Assembly: GCF_002234915.1 (NCBI RefSeq)
Contig: NZ_NEWD01000009.1
Coordinates: 1 to 42,536, forward strand
DNA from: Bifidobacterium vansinderenii
GTDB lineage: Bacteria > Actinomycetota > Actinomycetes > Actinomycetales > Bifidobacteriaceae
Direction of reading: 5' to 3'
Length of the DNA: 42,536 nucleotides
Position numbers and translations under genes: made by a program. The notes under the pieces were generated by a model. It was given only the letters and a program-made list of their open reading frames with translations, was not told where the DNA came from and did not search any database. This document shows positions 7,290-15,842 of the stretch, piece after piece (position 1 is the first letter of the stretch; each line of letters begins with the position of its first letter).

Positions 7290-8411
7290 TTATCGCAGTC
7301 GGAAATCCGTAACGACCGACAGCGTTTTCGCATACTGATCATCAACGTTCGCATTATGGCTCACGCCGGTGGCATCGCTGGAACCGCTGCTCACCGACCA
7401 GCCGGTGAATCGCAGACCCATGCCGGTCTTCACCTTGTCCGCGTCGATGGGCATGCGCAGCACCACGGACTGTCCTTTGGCGAGCACGATCCGGTCGGCC
7501 TGTGCCCAGACGCGTTCCACGGTCTTGCCGGATTCGTCCAAAAGATCGAAGTGCAACATCACGCTGGTGGCGTTGCCGGGGACGCGACTGCGCACGGTCA
7601 CGTCGACCATGCGTTTACCGTCGTTCACGGAGTCGTCTCCACCGGCTTCATCGGAATGGAAGACGCCTCGGTCGGTGATGTCGAGGATGTCGAACGGTGT
7701 GCTGTGCGGCTGTGCGGCGGGCAGGTTGAGTTTGCCGCGCAGGTAGGAGTCGGCTTCGGAGATGTTGTAGGCGTCCACGCCCGTCATGGTATCCGTGTAG
7801 CGCAGGCTGGTGGCGTTCGCGGCATAGCGTGCTTCGGCGGCCTGGTCGGCATAGTCGTTGGCGATGTCGTACACCGCGTTGCTCACGCTGTCGGGCCAGG
7901 TGCGCGCGGTGAGGAGTTTCACGGTCTGGTCGAGGGCTGTGGCGGCCTGTGCGGCGGCGGATCTTGTGGCGTTGAGGTCGTCGCCGATGGATGTGGTCAT
8001 GGCGTCGTCCACGGTCTGCCATGATGCGGCCACGGCGTTGAGATAGTAGTCGCCGGCTTCCGCTTCGGTGAGTTCCGGCCCGGAGAAGTCCAGATCGTTG
8101 GTCGTTTTCGACGGGGTGGCTCCCTCCAGATCGTATTCGGCGTCGTCGGGGCAGACCTCGCCGCTGACCGTTGACAGTATGCTCATGCCGCCGACGAACC
8201 ATCCGGCTGCGCCGGCCATGACGATAGCGAGCAGCGAGCCGATGACGCGTCGTCGGAGACGTTTGTGTGCCGCCTGTTCGACCAGTTCGGCCTCGAGCAT
8301 TTCCACCGCCTCGCGATCGCGCGTGTTACGGCCGTTCGTGCCGCGACCGTGGGAGTCGCGACCGTGCCTGCCGCCGTTCTCACCGGAATAGTTCTTCGTG
8401 TTCCTGCTCAT
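7290..8411 (-). CDS. single-pass membrane protein, unknown; paralogue of the gene at 9325-10449
   Basis: Third gene of a tight three-gene operon; its ATG at 8411 follows the previous stop by 11 bases and has a strong AAGGAGGGG ribosome site. The 373-residue protein has a hydrophilic Gly/Arg/Asn-rich cytoplasmic tail (1-50), one transmembrane helix (about 56-76) and an extracytoplasmic region. An Ala-rich helical part contains LTEAEAGDYYLNAV and LLTARTWPDSV; a C-terminal beta-rich part has VRSRVP, FDLLDESG and FTGWSVSS. The same landmarks occur in order in the first gene of the operon, so the two arose by duplication. I know no function. The C-terminal half could be an immunoglobulin-like or DUF-type fold. 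Confidence 0.75.
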   Translation of the reverse strand: MSRNTKNYSGENGGRHGRDSHGRGTNGRNTRDREAVEMLEAELVEQAAHKRLRRRVIGSLLAIVMAGAAGWFVGGMSILSTVSGEVCPDDAEYDLEGATPSKTTNDLDFSGPELTEAEAGDYYLNAVAASWQTVDDAMTTSIGDDLNATRSAAAQAATALDQTVKLLTARTWPDSVSNAVYDIANDYADQAAEARYAANATSLRYTDTMTGVDAYNISEADSYLRGKLNLPAAQPHSTPFDILDITDRGVFHSDEAGGDDSVNDGKRMVDVTVRSRVPGNATSVMLHFDLLDESGKTVERVWAQADRIVLAKGQSVVLRMPIDADKVKTGMGLRFTGWSVSSGSSDATGVSHNANVDDQYAKTLSVVTDFRLR

Positions 8412-8422
8412 ACGCCCCTCCT

Positions 8423-9307
8423 TCATTTGCTCAGCCATACCGAGATCGATATCAGGTCGCCGTCGTTGAGATACGGGCGTATGGCGTTGTTGCCGAAGTC
8501 GAATTCCATGATGTAGGTCTGCGGATCGAAGTCCATCAGTCCGTCGTATCGGCGAAGCGGCCCAACGTTGAGCAGGCCTCCGCCGTATTCCGCCTCCCAC
8601 TGTTCTGCCGCGGTGTAGTAGGTGCGGCCGAGCTTGTATTTGGCTTGGAACGTCACGGTGACGGCACGTTGGGCGAGGTCGATTTTGCCGGTTTGGATGT
8701 ATTCGCGGTCGAATTTGGCCACGGTGATGTTGTAGTGCTCGCGCAGATCACGTTCGGCGGCACGATCCTCGTCCGACATGTATGACTTGACGTACCCGCC
8801 GTCGTTGTCGGAGACGATGATCTCGTCGGCCGTCATACTGCCGTATTGCTTCACGAACGCATTCCAGCCGTCGCCCGGTTTGATGCCGCGTTGGGTGGCG
8901 AGTGTGAAATCGCAGTCCTTTTTGTCGATGCGACAACTGTTGCCGTCTTCCCCCACGCTGGTGAATTGGCTTGGATAGTCTCGGACATGTGCCTCGGTGA
9001 CGAGCTTGCCGGACTCAGCGTTGACCAGCGAGTACTCGCCGACGGGCAGATAACCGGCAGGAGGCTCGTTGTCGCCTGCGATCAGGGTGGTCGTACCGAC
9101 GGTGACGGTGCCAGCAATCGCCAGTATGAGGATCAGGATCAGAACGATCGCGGCGGTACGGGAGCTGCGAGGGCGAACGGAGGCTCTTCTCGTCGCGCCG
9201 GCGGCAGTCTCGCGCCCGGATGCCTTTCGCGGTTCTGCTGATTCGCCGGTCTCCTTCACTGCATCAATCGGCACATAATCGGCGTCATGGTTGCGAAACG
9301 GTCCCAT
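8423..9307 (-). CDS. single-pass membrane protein, unknown (middle gene of operon)
   Basis: A 294-residue protein: basic/acidic cytoplasmic region 1-50 (many Arg and Ala), one hydrophobic helix about 51-72 (IVLILILILAIAGTVTV), then an extracytoplasmic domain. That domain starts at YLPVGEYSLVNAESG and includes two cysteines close together (SCRIDKKDCDF), possibly a disulfide, and ends in VWLSK. It lacks the RTWP and GWSV landmarks of its two neighbours, so it is a different component. Start ATG 9307 has AGGGGGATT 5-6 nt upstream, 17 bases after the preceding stop. No family is recognised; the tight operon suggests that the three proteins act together at the membrane. Confidence 0.72.
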   Translation of the reverse strand: MGPFRNHDADYVPIDAVKETGESAEPRKASGRETAAGATRRASVRPRSSRTAAIVLILILILAIAGTVTVGTTTLIAGDNEPPAGYLPVGEYSLVNAESGKLVTEAHVRDYPSQFTSVGEDGNSCRIDKKDCDFTLATQRGIKPGDGWNAFVKQYGSMTADEIIVSDNDGGYVKSYMSDEDRAAERDLREHYNITVAKFDREYIQTGKIDLAQRAVTVTFQAKYKLGRTYYTAAEQWEAEYGGGLLNVGPLRRYDGLMDFDPQTYIMEFDFGNNAIRPYLNDGDLISISVWLSK

Positions 9308-9324
9308 GGGAATCCCCCTATTCG

Positions 9325-10449
9325 CTATTCGAACCGGAAGTCGTTGACCACCGTTGCGGCCGCGATCTGGCGCGCGGTGTAGTCATCCTGATGGATTTCG
9401 GAGTCTTTGGATAAGTCGGCAGTGTCGTTCACGTGCACGGACCATCCGACGAGCGCGAGTCTCCATCCGGTCTGAGGCAGGTCGGGATTGATCTCCAAAG
9501 TCATGGTCACGTCGTCATTGTTGTGAATGCGCACCGGGTTGCCGTCGTCGTCATAGGAGCTATACAGCGTCTTGACCTCGGTGGAGCGAATGACGCCGTC
9601 GGCGTCAAGCAGGTTGAAGGTCACGCCGATGGACGCCACATCGGACGGTATGCGACTGACGGCGTGCACGGTTACGCATCGGCGAGGGATATCCTGACCG
9701 TCGTCACCGATGATCGCGAATCCGGTGCATGAGCCGGCATCGGAGAGTCCAGTGACTTCGATCGGCATGGCGGGGTCTGGCTCGGAGTCGAGTTCCAGCG
9801 CGGTGCGGACGATGGATTGCGCGCCGGATGGCTTGAATTCGCTGTAGGTCATCCAGTCGATGGCCTCGGGATTGGTGTTCGTGGTCAGATTGGCGTAGAT
9901 CGCCGATCGTTCCTGGTATTCGAGGATCACCCGTCGGATGGGCTTGTTCAGGGATTTGGGCCAGGTGCGGGCGGCGAGCGCTTCGGCGGCATGGTCGGCG
10001 GCGGTCTTGGCGGTTGCGGCGGCGGCATGCACGGCCTTGATGTCTCCGCCCGCGGCGGCCAGACGCAGGGTGTCGTCGGCAGGATAGACGTCGGCCACCG
10101 CCTTGCTGAAGTACGGGCCGGCCTTCGCTGTGGAAAGCTTGGGACCGCGGGGTTCGAGCGGCACGAATCCACCGTAGCAGTAGTCCTTGGCGTCCTTGGC
10201 ACTGGTCTGGTTGGAGCAGTTGAGCGCGGATCCGCCAGGCAGTCGGCTGCGATGCCATGCGAATCCGCCCACGCCCGCCGCGATCATCGCCAGCAGCACG
10301 AGCAGCGAGATGAAGCGGGAGCCAAATGATCGTTTTCGTCGATTATCGGCATTGTCCCGAACTGCATCATCATCGACGGCAACGACCTTCGCCCCCTTAT
10401 TGGATGCATTCTCGCCCCACGGCGGCACCCATCCCCCGGAATCCTTCAT
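9325..10449 (-). CDS. single-pass membrane protein, unknown; first gene of operon
   Basis: A 374-residue protein starting at ATG 10449 (GAAGGAAA ribosome site). Residues 1-40 are cytoplasmic and include a WVPPWGE motif near the N-terminus; a transmembrane helix spans about 45-65; the rest is outside. Landmarks shared with the gene at 7290-8411 are LSTAKAGPYFSKAV, ALAARTWPKSL, VSRIP, FNLLDADG and LVGWSV, in the same order and spacing, showing an ancient duplication. A cysteine pair (NCSNQ, DYCYG) follows the helix, and a second (GSCTG, PRRCV) lies further on. Function unknown. It probably heads a three-gene transcript, since there is no terminator within the cluster. Confidence 0.75.
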   Translation of the reverse strand: MKDSGGWVPPWGENASNKGAKVVAVDDDAVRDNADNRRKRSFGSRFISLLVLLAMIAAGVGGFAWHRSRLPGGSALNCSNQTSAKDAKDYCYGGFVPLEPRGPKLSTAKAGPYFSKAVADVYPADDTLRLAAAGGDIKAVHAAAATAKTAADHAAEALAARTWPKSLNKPIRRVILEYQERSAIYANLTTNTNPEAIDWMTYSEFKPSGAQSIVRTALELDSEPDPAMPIEVTGLSDAGSCTGFAIIGDDGQDIPRRCVTVHAVSRIPSDVASIGVTFNLLDADGVIRSTEVKTLYSSYDDDGNPVRIHNNDDVTMTLEINPDLPQTGWRLALVGWSVHVNDTADLSKDSEIHQDDYTARQIAAATVVNDFRFE

Positions 10450-10583
10450 CGCGTTTCCTTCTCCGGCATGTGTTTCATTCGCCCACGTCGGCCTTAACTA
10501 CGTTGTTTCTTTCCGTCATCCTACTGCACAGCGAATCAAACCCCGAACCCGCATAAAACCAAGACGACAACCGAATTCACCCA

Positions 10584-10625
10584 TAAAACAACAAAAGCGG
10601 TCTCCCTCCGAAACGGGAGACCGCT
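10584..10625 (-). terminator. pgi terminator
   Basis: On the minus strand AGCGGTCTCCC pairs with GGGAGACCGCT (10596-10625, loop of 8) and is followed by TTTTGTTGTTTT. It lies ~110 nt past the pgi stop. Confidence 0.8.
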
Positions 10626-10660
10626 CTATTCATCTATACGAGTCCATACCGGCATCTCCG

Positions 10661-10713
10661 CCTTTCCTCGAGGGGAAGGCGTCAGCCTCAAGCTGGTGGC
10701 TGAAGTGTCGGAG
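10661..10713. repeat. palindromic intergenic repeat (TTCCTCGAGGGGAA type)
   Basis: CCTTTCCTCGAGGGGAAGG followed by GTCAGCCTCAAGCTGGTGGCTGAAGTG: the same two-part structure (C/T-rich palindrome, then a small inverted repeat and GA-GTG end) as copies near 14.3, 18.9, 21.9 and 26 kb. Confidence 0.6.
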
Positions 10714-10732
10714 GCCTGACTTCACTCAGAAA

Positions 10733-12430
10733 TCAGAACTCGCGGTGCTCGCGGTAGAACTTGATCAGGCTCTGGGTGGAGGCGTCCTGGGCGGCCAGAG
10801 CGTCGTCATCCTTGGAGATGGCCGGGGTGATCTGCTTGGCGAGCTGCTTGCCGAGCTCCACGCCCCACTGGTCGTAGGAGTCCAGACCCCACACGGTGCC
10901 CTCGACGAGGGTGATGTGCTCGTACAGGGCGATGAGCTCGCCGAGCGAGAACGGGGTCAGGGCCACGCCGAGGATGGACGTGGTCGGACGGTTGCCCTTG
11001 AACACGCGGGCCGGCACGATGGCCTCCGGCGTGCCCTCGGCGCGCACCTCGTCGGCGGTCTTGCCGAAGGCGAGGGCCTTGGTCTGGGCCAGGTAGTTGC
11101 CGAGGAACAGCTCGTGCACGTCCTGGTCGCCGTCCTTCACCGGGTTCGGGGTGTTGGCGAAGGCGATGAAGTCGGCCGGGATGAGCTGGGTGCCCTGATG
11201 GATCAGCTGGTAGAAGGCGTGCTGGCCGTTGGTGCCGGGCTCGCCCCAGAAGATCTCGCCGGTCTCGGTGGTCACGGGGGTGCCATCCCAGCGAACGGAC
11301 TTGCCGTTGGATTCCATGGTCAGCTGCTGCAGGTAGGCCGGGAAGCGGTGCAGGTACTGGTCGTACGGCAGCACGGCGTGGGAGGCCACCTTGAAGAAGT
11401 TGCGGTACCACACGTTGAGCAGGCCGAGCAGGGCCACCACGTTCTTCTCGAACGGGGTGTTGGCGAAGTACTCGTCGATCTCGTGGAAGCCGTGCAGGAA
11501 CTCCTCGAACTGGGCCGGGCCGTAGACCACGGCGAGCGAGGTGCCGACGGCGGAGTCCACGGAGTAGCGGCCGCCGACCCAGTTCCAGAAGCCGAAGGCG
11601 TTCTCCGGGTCGATGCCGAACTCCTCGACCTTCTCCAGGTTGGTGGAGACGGCCACGAAGTGCTTCTTGATGGCTTCGGCGTTCTTCTCGTCGGAACCGT
11701 CGATGGCGCCGGAGGCCTTGAGCTCCTCGAGCAGCCAGGTGCGGGCCTCACGGGCGTTGGTCAGGGTCTCCAGGGTGGTGAAGGTCTTGGAGACGATGAT
11801 GAACAGGGTGGTCTCCGGGTCGAGGCCCTTGGTCTTCTCGGCCAGATCGTTGGGGTCGATGTTGGAGATGTAGCGAGCGGAGATGCCGGCGTCGGCGTAG
11901 GGCTTGAGGGCTTCGTACGCCATGACGGGACCCAGGTCGGAGCCGCCGATGCCGATGTTGACCACGGTGTCGATCTTCTTGCCGGTCACGCCGCGCCATT
12001 CGCCGGAGCGGACCTTCTCGGCGAACGCGTAGATGCGCTCGAGGGTCTCACGCACGTCCTTGACCACGTCCTGGCCGTCGACGATGTACTTGCCCTCGTC
12101 CTCGACCGGACGACGCAGGGCGGTGTGCAGCACGGCGCGGTCCTCGGTGTTGTTGATGTGCACGCCGGTGTACTGCTGCTTGATGCGCTCGTCGAGCTTC
12201 ACGTCCTTGGCGAGGTCGGCGAACAGCTTGAGGGTTTCGGGCTTGATGAGGTTCTTGGAGAGGTCGAAGTGCAGGTCGCCGGCTTCGAAGCTGAGCTTCT
12301 CCACGCGGTCGGCGTCCTCGGCGAACCACTTCTTGAGGTCGATGCCTTCGGCCTGCAGCTCGTCGTAGTGCTTCTGCAGCGCGGCCCAGGCAGGGGTCTG
12401 GGTGGCGTCAATGGGAGGATTAATGGCCAT
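10733..12430 (-). CDS. pgi: glucose-6-phosphate isomerase
   Basis: Cytoplasmic enzyme interconverting glucose-6-phosphate and fructose-6-phosphate; in bifidobacteria it links hexoses to the fructose-6-phosphate phosphoketolase route. The 565-residue length is normal for the long bacterial form. Visible signatures: [10 protein letters not shown] (substrate phosphate loop), [15 protein letters not shown] (PGI signature 1 with the GGRYS core), [19 protein letters not shown] (catalytic Glu and His region) and [14 protein letters not shown] (signature 2 with the catalytic Lys). The start ATG 12430 ([15 protein letters not shown]) has AAAGGA 7 nt upstream; the frame extends 25 codons further without support. 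Codon use is strongly biased, as expected for a highly expressed gene. Confidence 0.97.
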   Translation of the reverse strand: MAINPPIDATQTPAWAALQKHYDELQAEGIDLKKWFAEDADRVEKLSFEAGDLHFDLSKNLIKPETLKLFADLAKDVKLDERIKQQYTGVHINNTEDRAVLHTALRRPVEDEGKYIVDGQDVVKDVRETLERIYAFAEKVRSGEWRGVTGKKIDTVVNIGIGGSDLGPVMAYEALKPYADAGISARYISNIDPNDLAEKTKGLDPETTLFIIVSKTFTTLETLTNAREARTWLLEELKASGAIDGSDEKNAEAIKKHFVAVSTNLEKVEEFGIDPENAFGFWNWVGGRYSVDSAVGTSLAVVYGPAQFEEFLHGFHEIDEYFANTPFEKNVVALLGLLNVWYRNFFKVASHAVLPYDQYLHRFPAYLQQLTMESNGKSVRWDGTPVTTETGEIFWGEPGTNGQHAFYQLIHQGTQLIPADFIAFANTPNPVKDGDQDVHELFLGNYLAQTKALAFGKTADEVRAEGTPEAIVPARVFKGNRPTTSILGVALTPFSLGELIALYEHITLVEGTVWGLDSYDQWGVELGKQLAKQITPAISKDDDALAAQDASTQSLIKFYREHREF

Positions 12431-12713
12431 GTGAGGTCCTTTCATCACTTGAGGCGACTCGGTGGATCGAGCGCCTGTTCCGCGTTTCACAATACCGGCC
12501 TTCACGGACAGTAAAAAACGAACAGAAATGTTGTCATTTGTGCATTAGAACGTGCAATAAATAAAGCCTATCGCCGCTTTACCCGCCGTTCACCATCGAA
12601 CCCGTTCAATACCGAACATTCGCACACATCGGGGCAGATTTCTCCGTCGCCATGACACACCCCAAGTCAGATTTCCCATTCCGGTCAGCCCAGTCAAAGT
12701 CCGACAGCCACGG

Positions 12714-12931
12714 TTTGGTAGTCGAAACGCAACATTCCGGTAGTCTGATCGCGACATTTCGATAGTCCGATCGCGACATTGCATGGTTTGGTAGTCGAAA
12801 CGTGACGTTTTCGCGTGGTGTTTACGCTCACAATGTCGCGTTTCGACTCCCAAATCATCGAAACGTCACGTTCCGACTACCAAGTCACGTTCCGACTACC
12901 AAACCCGCGACGTCACATTCCGACTCCCAAA
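12714..12931. repeat. array of eight short repeats, four in each orientation
   Basis: Units resembling TTTGGTAGTCGAAACGTGACG lie at 12714, 12739, 12761 and 12787; the reverse form, CGTCACGTTCCGACTACCAAA, lies at 12835, 12864, 12884 and 12911. Start-to-start spacing is 20-29 bp. The two halves face each other across ~27 bp, so the array could extrude as one large cruciform or act as clustered binding sites. It fills the 513-bp gap between pgi and the guanylyltransferase gene, where I see no gene. Confidence 0.75.
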
Positions 12932-12943
12932 TCCCCTACTCCC

Positions 12944-14155
12944 CTACAGAATTTCGGTATGGCCGCGCGCCGTGAGTTCTGCCACCATGCGCTTAACCTC
13001 CTGGCTGCGTGCGCGCGGCGCGACCAGCAGCGCATCCAGCGTATCGACGACGACCAGATCGTCCGCGCCCAGCAGCGTCACCATGCGGTCGCTCGACGGC
13101 ACCACCACGTTCCCCGCCGAGTCCAAGCACACCACACGTCCGGCGTCGCCGACGATCTTGTTGTTGCGCGCGTCCACGCTCGGAATCAACGCCGCCACCG
13201 AATTGAAGTCACCGATATCGTCCCATCCGAATCCACCGGGCACCACGGCCACCCCACCCTCGGCAGCCAGCGGCTCGGCGAGCGCATAGTCGAAGGCGAT
13301 CTTCTCCACGCCCGGCCACAGCCGTTCCATCATCTCGGCACGGACTTCACCGCCGTCATCCGCATCCCACACGTCGGCGAGCACGGTGACCGCGCGGTGG
13401 ATGTCCGGCTTGAGTCGCCTCAGCGCTTCGAGCAGCACGTCGGCTCGCATCACGAACATGCCGGCGTTCCAACGGTATTCGCCAGTCATCAGATACGCCT
13501 GCGCGGTGGCGGCGTCCGGCTTTTCCACGAACGCCCGCACCCGGCGCGCGTCCGGAGCGCCGGGGATGCTTGATCCCAGCGGCTCGCCGTGACGAATGTA
13601 TCCAAACGCGGTGGATGGCCGCGTGGCGGCGATGCCGATCGTGACCACGTATCCGGCGCGGGCCGCAGCCACGGCCTGTTTCACGCACGACGCAAACGCC
13701 TCGTCGTCGCGAATCACGTGATCGGCGGCGAATGATCCGACGACGATGTCGTTGCCGTATCGTTTCGCCAGTATCGCCACAGACAGCGCGATGGCCGCCG
13801 TGGAGTCACGTCCGACCGGTTCGGTGAACAGATTGCGTGCGTCGAGCTCCGGCAGCTGGGCGCGGATCGCCGCCTCGTGCGCCACGCCGGAGATCACGGA
13901 CACGCGTTCGGCGCCAGCGAGCGCGGCCAATCGATCGAAGGTTGCCTGGATCATGGTGCATCCGGAACCCAGAAAGTCGTAGAGGAATTTGGGCCGTCCG
14001 CCGCGGCTGATCGGCCAGAGCCGTGAGCCCACGCCCCCGGCGGGAATCAACGGGTAGAAGTCCAACACCGTACCCACGGCACCGACCGTGCCCTTGGTCT
14101 CGTTCCCGCTCGCGGAATCGTCCATATTCGCAGCGCCCATACATGCGTTATCCAT
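12944..14155 (-). CDS. mannose-1-phosphate guanylyltransferase (GDP-mannose pyrophosphorylase)
   Basis: Makes GDP-mannose from mannose-1-phosphate and GTP for glycan synthesis. The ~403-residue protein has the nucleotidyltransferase signature PAGGVGSRLWPISRGG at its N-terminal third, followed by the PKF substrate segment, a TEPVGRDSTAAIAL motif, a FAADHVI motif (the usual [GS]-x-DH) and FVEKPDAATA (conserved catalytic-loop Lys). The C-terminal cupin found in bifunctional GMP-PMI enzymes is absent, so isomerase activity must lie elsewhere. The ATG at 14155 is favoured because GATAAT ends 6 nt before it (leaderless). The longer frame to 14302 only reads through a palindromic repeat. It stands alone, away from other sugar-nucleotide genes. 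Confidence 0.9.
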   Translation of the reverse strand: MDNACMGAANMDDSASGNETKGTVGAVGTVLDFYPLIPAGGVGSRLWPISRGGRPKFLYDFLGSGCTMIQATFDRLAALAGAERVSVISGVAHEAAIRAQLPELDARNLFTEPVGRDSTAAIALSVAILAKRYGNDIVVGSFAADHVIRDDEAFASCVKQAVAAARAGYVVTIGIAATRPSTAFGYIRHGEPLGSSIPGAPDARRVRAFVEKPDAATAQAYLMTGEYRWNAGMFVMRADVLLEALRRLKPDIHRAVTVLADVWDADDGGEVRAEMMERLWPGVEKIAFDYALAEPLAAEGGVAVVPGGFGWDDIGDFNSVAALIPSVDARNNKIVGDAGRVVCLDSAGNVVVPSSDRMVTLLGADDLVVVDTLDALLVAPRARSQEVKRMVAELTARGHTEIL

Positions 14156-14161
14156 GCACCC

Positions 14162-14167
14162 ATTATC
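14162..14167 (-). promoter_or_regulatory. -10 box for leaderless guanylyltransferase mRNA
   Basis: GATAAT on the minus strand, five of six matches to consensus, lies 6 nt before the ATG at 14155; no Shine-Dalgarno sequence is present. Confidence 0.45.
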
Positions 14168-14244
14168 CCCGGCCGCCCGGTACAACGGCCCTGATCTTCG
14201 CGCGTTTCCTCGTTGCGCAAGATGGACAGCATGTCGCAGTGAGT

Positions 14245-14372
14245 GCTCCCTCCGAGGGAGGGAGCTGTCATGCGACCGCATGACTGAGGGAGGGAACAGC
14301 AACCTTCTTGCCTTCGACCCCTCCCTCTGTCGCGACGTTCGTCACGACATCTCCCTCCCCGGGAGGGAGAAC
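14245..14372. repeat. two palindromic repeats in opposite orientation
   Basis: Copy 1 (14245-14297): CTCCCTCCGAGGGAGGGAG, then TGTCATGCGACCGCATGAC and GAGGGAGGG. Copy 2 (14317-14372) is inverted: CCCTCCCTCTGTCGCGACGTTCGTCACGACA then CTCCCTCCCCGGGAGGGAG. Same architecture as other copies in the window, with CTCCCTCC arms instead of CTTCCCCTC. They occupy the gap between the guanylyltransferase gene and the tRNA promoter. Confidence 0.65.
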
Positions 14373-14454
14373 ACAGGAGTCGTTCCGGATCAGGGGGTCT
14401 CCATACCACGCAATCTCCGCGACACGCGCAAACCACGTCCCACCCATCATCGAT

Positions 14455-14483
14455 TTGGATTTTTCCGAATCGTCCGGTAGTAT
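14455..14483 (+). promoter_or_regulatory. tRNA-Thr promoter
   Basis: TTGGAT (14455-14460), a 17-bp spacer and TAGTAT (14478-14483) precede the mature tRNA by 32 nt. Confidence 0.55.
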
Positions 14484-14515
14484 CCTTTACTTGTGTGCGC
14501 AGCAATGTGCCATGT

Positions 14516-14591
14516 GCCACTTTAGCTCAGTCGGTAGAGCGGCTCACTCGTAATGAGCAGGTCGACAGTTCGATTCTGTCAAGTGGCTCCA
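14516..14591 (+). tRNA. tRNA-Thr (anticodon CGU)
   Basis: A full cloverleaf: acceptor GCCACTT pairing with AAGTGGC, D-arm AGCTCAGTCGGTAGAGC, anticodon stem GCTCA/TGAGC around loop CTCGTAA (anticodon CGT, reading ACG), T-arm with GTTCGATTC, discriminator T, and an encoded CCA at 14589-14591. Confidence 0.95.
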
Positions 14592-14595
14592 CGGG

Positions 14596-14627
14596 AAACC
14601 CTAGGCACTTCGCCTAGGGTTTTTGTT
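14596..14627 (+). terminator. terminator after tRNA-Thr
   Basis: AAACCCTAGGC pairs with GCCTAGGGTTT (5-nt loop) and runs into TTTTTGTTT, starting 5 nt after the tRNA CCA. Confidence 0.88.
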
Positions 14628-14693
14628 TACCGTGATTCGTATGATCGCAGCACACGCATGACTGGCGTATGGTTGGCAATCACATGATGAAAC

Positions 14694-14774
14694 GCGCGAG
14701 TGGCGGAATTGGTAGACGCGCAGGATTTAGGTTCCTGTGTCTTTGACGTGTGGGTTCAAGTCCCATCTCGCGCA
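14694..14774 (+). tRNA. tRNA-Leu (anticodon UAG)
   Basis: Acceptor GCGCGAG pairs with CTCGCGC; D-arm TGGCGGAATTGGTAGACGCG; anticodon stem CAGGA/TCCTG around TTTAGGT (anticodon TAG, reading CUA); a long variable arm typical of a class II tRNA; T-arm GTGGGTTCAAGTCCCAT. The discriminator is A, followed by CCG, so the terminal A of CCA is added after transcription, unlike the tRNA-Thr upstream. Confidence 0.93.
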
Positions 14775-14778
14775 CCGG

Positions 14779-14826
14779 AAAGCCCTCGGAACCGTTGTCG
14801 TTGCAATGGTTCCGAGGGCTTTGTTT
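14779..14826 (+). terminator. terminator after tRNA-Leu
   Basis: AAAGCCCTCGGAACC pairs perfectly with GGTTCCGAGGGCTTT (loop of 14) and is followed by GTTTATC. Confidence 0.85.
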
Positions 14827-14854
14827 ATCTACTGCGAGGATCTACTGCGAGAGT

Positions 14855-14936
14855 TCCTCCGTCTTCCCGCAGGGCTCTCCCTTCGTCGCGCTTTGCGTAA
14901 CGCCTTCCTCATCGGAGGAAGACGGAAAAGCGATGG
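14855..14936. repeat. diverged palindromic repeat downstream of rdgB
   Basis: TCCGTCTTCC near 14860 pairs with GGAAGACGGA near 14926; inside are CTTCGTCGCGCTTTGCG and CTTCCTC-ATC-GGAGGAAG. The CGCTTTGCG and CTTCCTC elements match an inverted copy of the window's palindromic repeat family. Confidence 0.45.
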
Positions 14937-14958
14937 GAACGCACTCACTGCACGTAAC

Positions 14959-15657
14959 TCACTGCACGTAGTTGTGCAGCACGAGGCGGCGGATGCTGGG
15001 CACCAGACGGCGGATGGCCTTGGACCGGTGCGAGATCGCGTTCTTCTCCTCCGGCGCCAGTTCGGCCGAGGTGAGCGGATGTCCGGCTTCTGCGGCGCGT
15101 GCCGGCTGGTCGTCGGGCACGAAGATCGGATCGTAGCCGAAGCCGTGCTCGCCGCGCGGCTCGCGGATGATCACGCCCTGCATGTCGCCGAGCTCCACGT
15201 TTTCGTTATGGATGTCGTACGGCGGTTCGGTACGACCGTCGTCGGTTTCCGGCACAACGAGCGCGGCGGCGCAACGGAATCGTGCGGTGCGGTTGGCGTC
15301 GGGAATGTCCTCGATCTGGGCGAGCAGCAGTCGGTTGTTGGCCGCATCGTCGCCGTGCACGCCGGCCCAGCGCGCGGACAGGATGCCCGGCGCGGCGCCC
15401 AGCACGTCCACGATCAGTCCGGAATCGTCGGCTACGGCGGGCAGACCGGTCCGGCGTACCACGTCGCGGGCCTTGAGCAGAGCGTTCTGCTCGAACGAAA
15501 CGCCGTCCTCCACCGGATCGGGCAGGTTCAGCGAGCCGGCGGTCACCAGTTCGATCCGTTCGGCGTCCTCGCCCAGATCCTCCACGAGAATGCGCTTGAT
15601 TTCGGCCAGCTTGCCTTCATTATGGGTGGCGACCACCATTCTGATCGTATCGCTCAT
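14959..15657 (-). CDS. rdgB: non-canonical purine NTP pyrophosphatase (RdgB/HAM1)
   Basis: Hydrolyses dITP, dXTP/XTP and related deaminated nucleotides to monophosphates, keeping them out of DNA and RNA. The 232-residue protein shows ATHNEGKLAEI near the N-terminus, VADDSGLIVD (metal-binding acidic pair), GFGYDPIF, and the C-terminal EEKNAISHRSKA. A loop of ~25 residues after ALVVPETDDG is longer than in the short family members, which is common in bifidobacteria. Start ATG 15657 has GAGGAGGAG 6 nt upstream. It follows rph on the same strand, the standard pairing in actinobacteria, but 185 bp and a strong hairpin separate them. Confidence 0.95.
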   Translation of the reverse strand: MSDTIRMVVATHNEGKLAEIKRILVEDLGEDAERIELVTAGSLNLPDPVEDGVSFEQNALLKARDVVRRTGLPAVADDSGLIVDVLGAAPGILSARWAGVHGDDAANNRLLLAQIEDIPDANRTARFRCAAALVVPETDDGRTEPPYDIHNENVELGDMQGVIIREPRGEHGFGYDPIFVPDDQPARAAEAGHPLTSAELAPEEKNAISHRSKAIRRLVPSIRRLVLHNYVQ

Positions 15658-15790
15658 AGCGACTCCTCCTCATTGAATCCACTGAAATACCGGGCTTTAT
15701 GAGCCCATACCGCGCCTGCCCAATACGACAAACCAGACACGACAAAACTATGCAAATCATTATGCAGGACGGGCGGCGGCGACCGTCACA

Positions 15791-15829
15791 CCGGTCCGGC
15801 GGCACCATCATCGGTTGCCGCCGGACCGG
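15791..15829 (-). terminator. strong hairpin after rph
   Basis: CCGGTCCGGCGGC-ACC pairs with GGTTGCCGCCGGACCGG, with one bulged base, immediately downstream of the rph stop. It lacks a U-tract; it may terminate rph or block exonucleases between rph and rdgB. Confidence 0.5.
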
Positions 15830-15842
15830 CCATGCCAGCCGT

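Noticed and set aside
10187-12514. A 775-codon plus-strand open frame over pgi
   Set aside because: It is the antisense of a strongly GC3-biased pgi gene, has no ribosome site and resembles no protein family.
12714-12931. CRISPR array
   Set aside because: Spacers are only a few bases and orientation switches halfway.
14245-14302. N-terminal extension of the guanylyltransferase to ATG 14302
   Set aside because: It only translates a palindromic repeat and would lie upstream of the predicted promoter.
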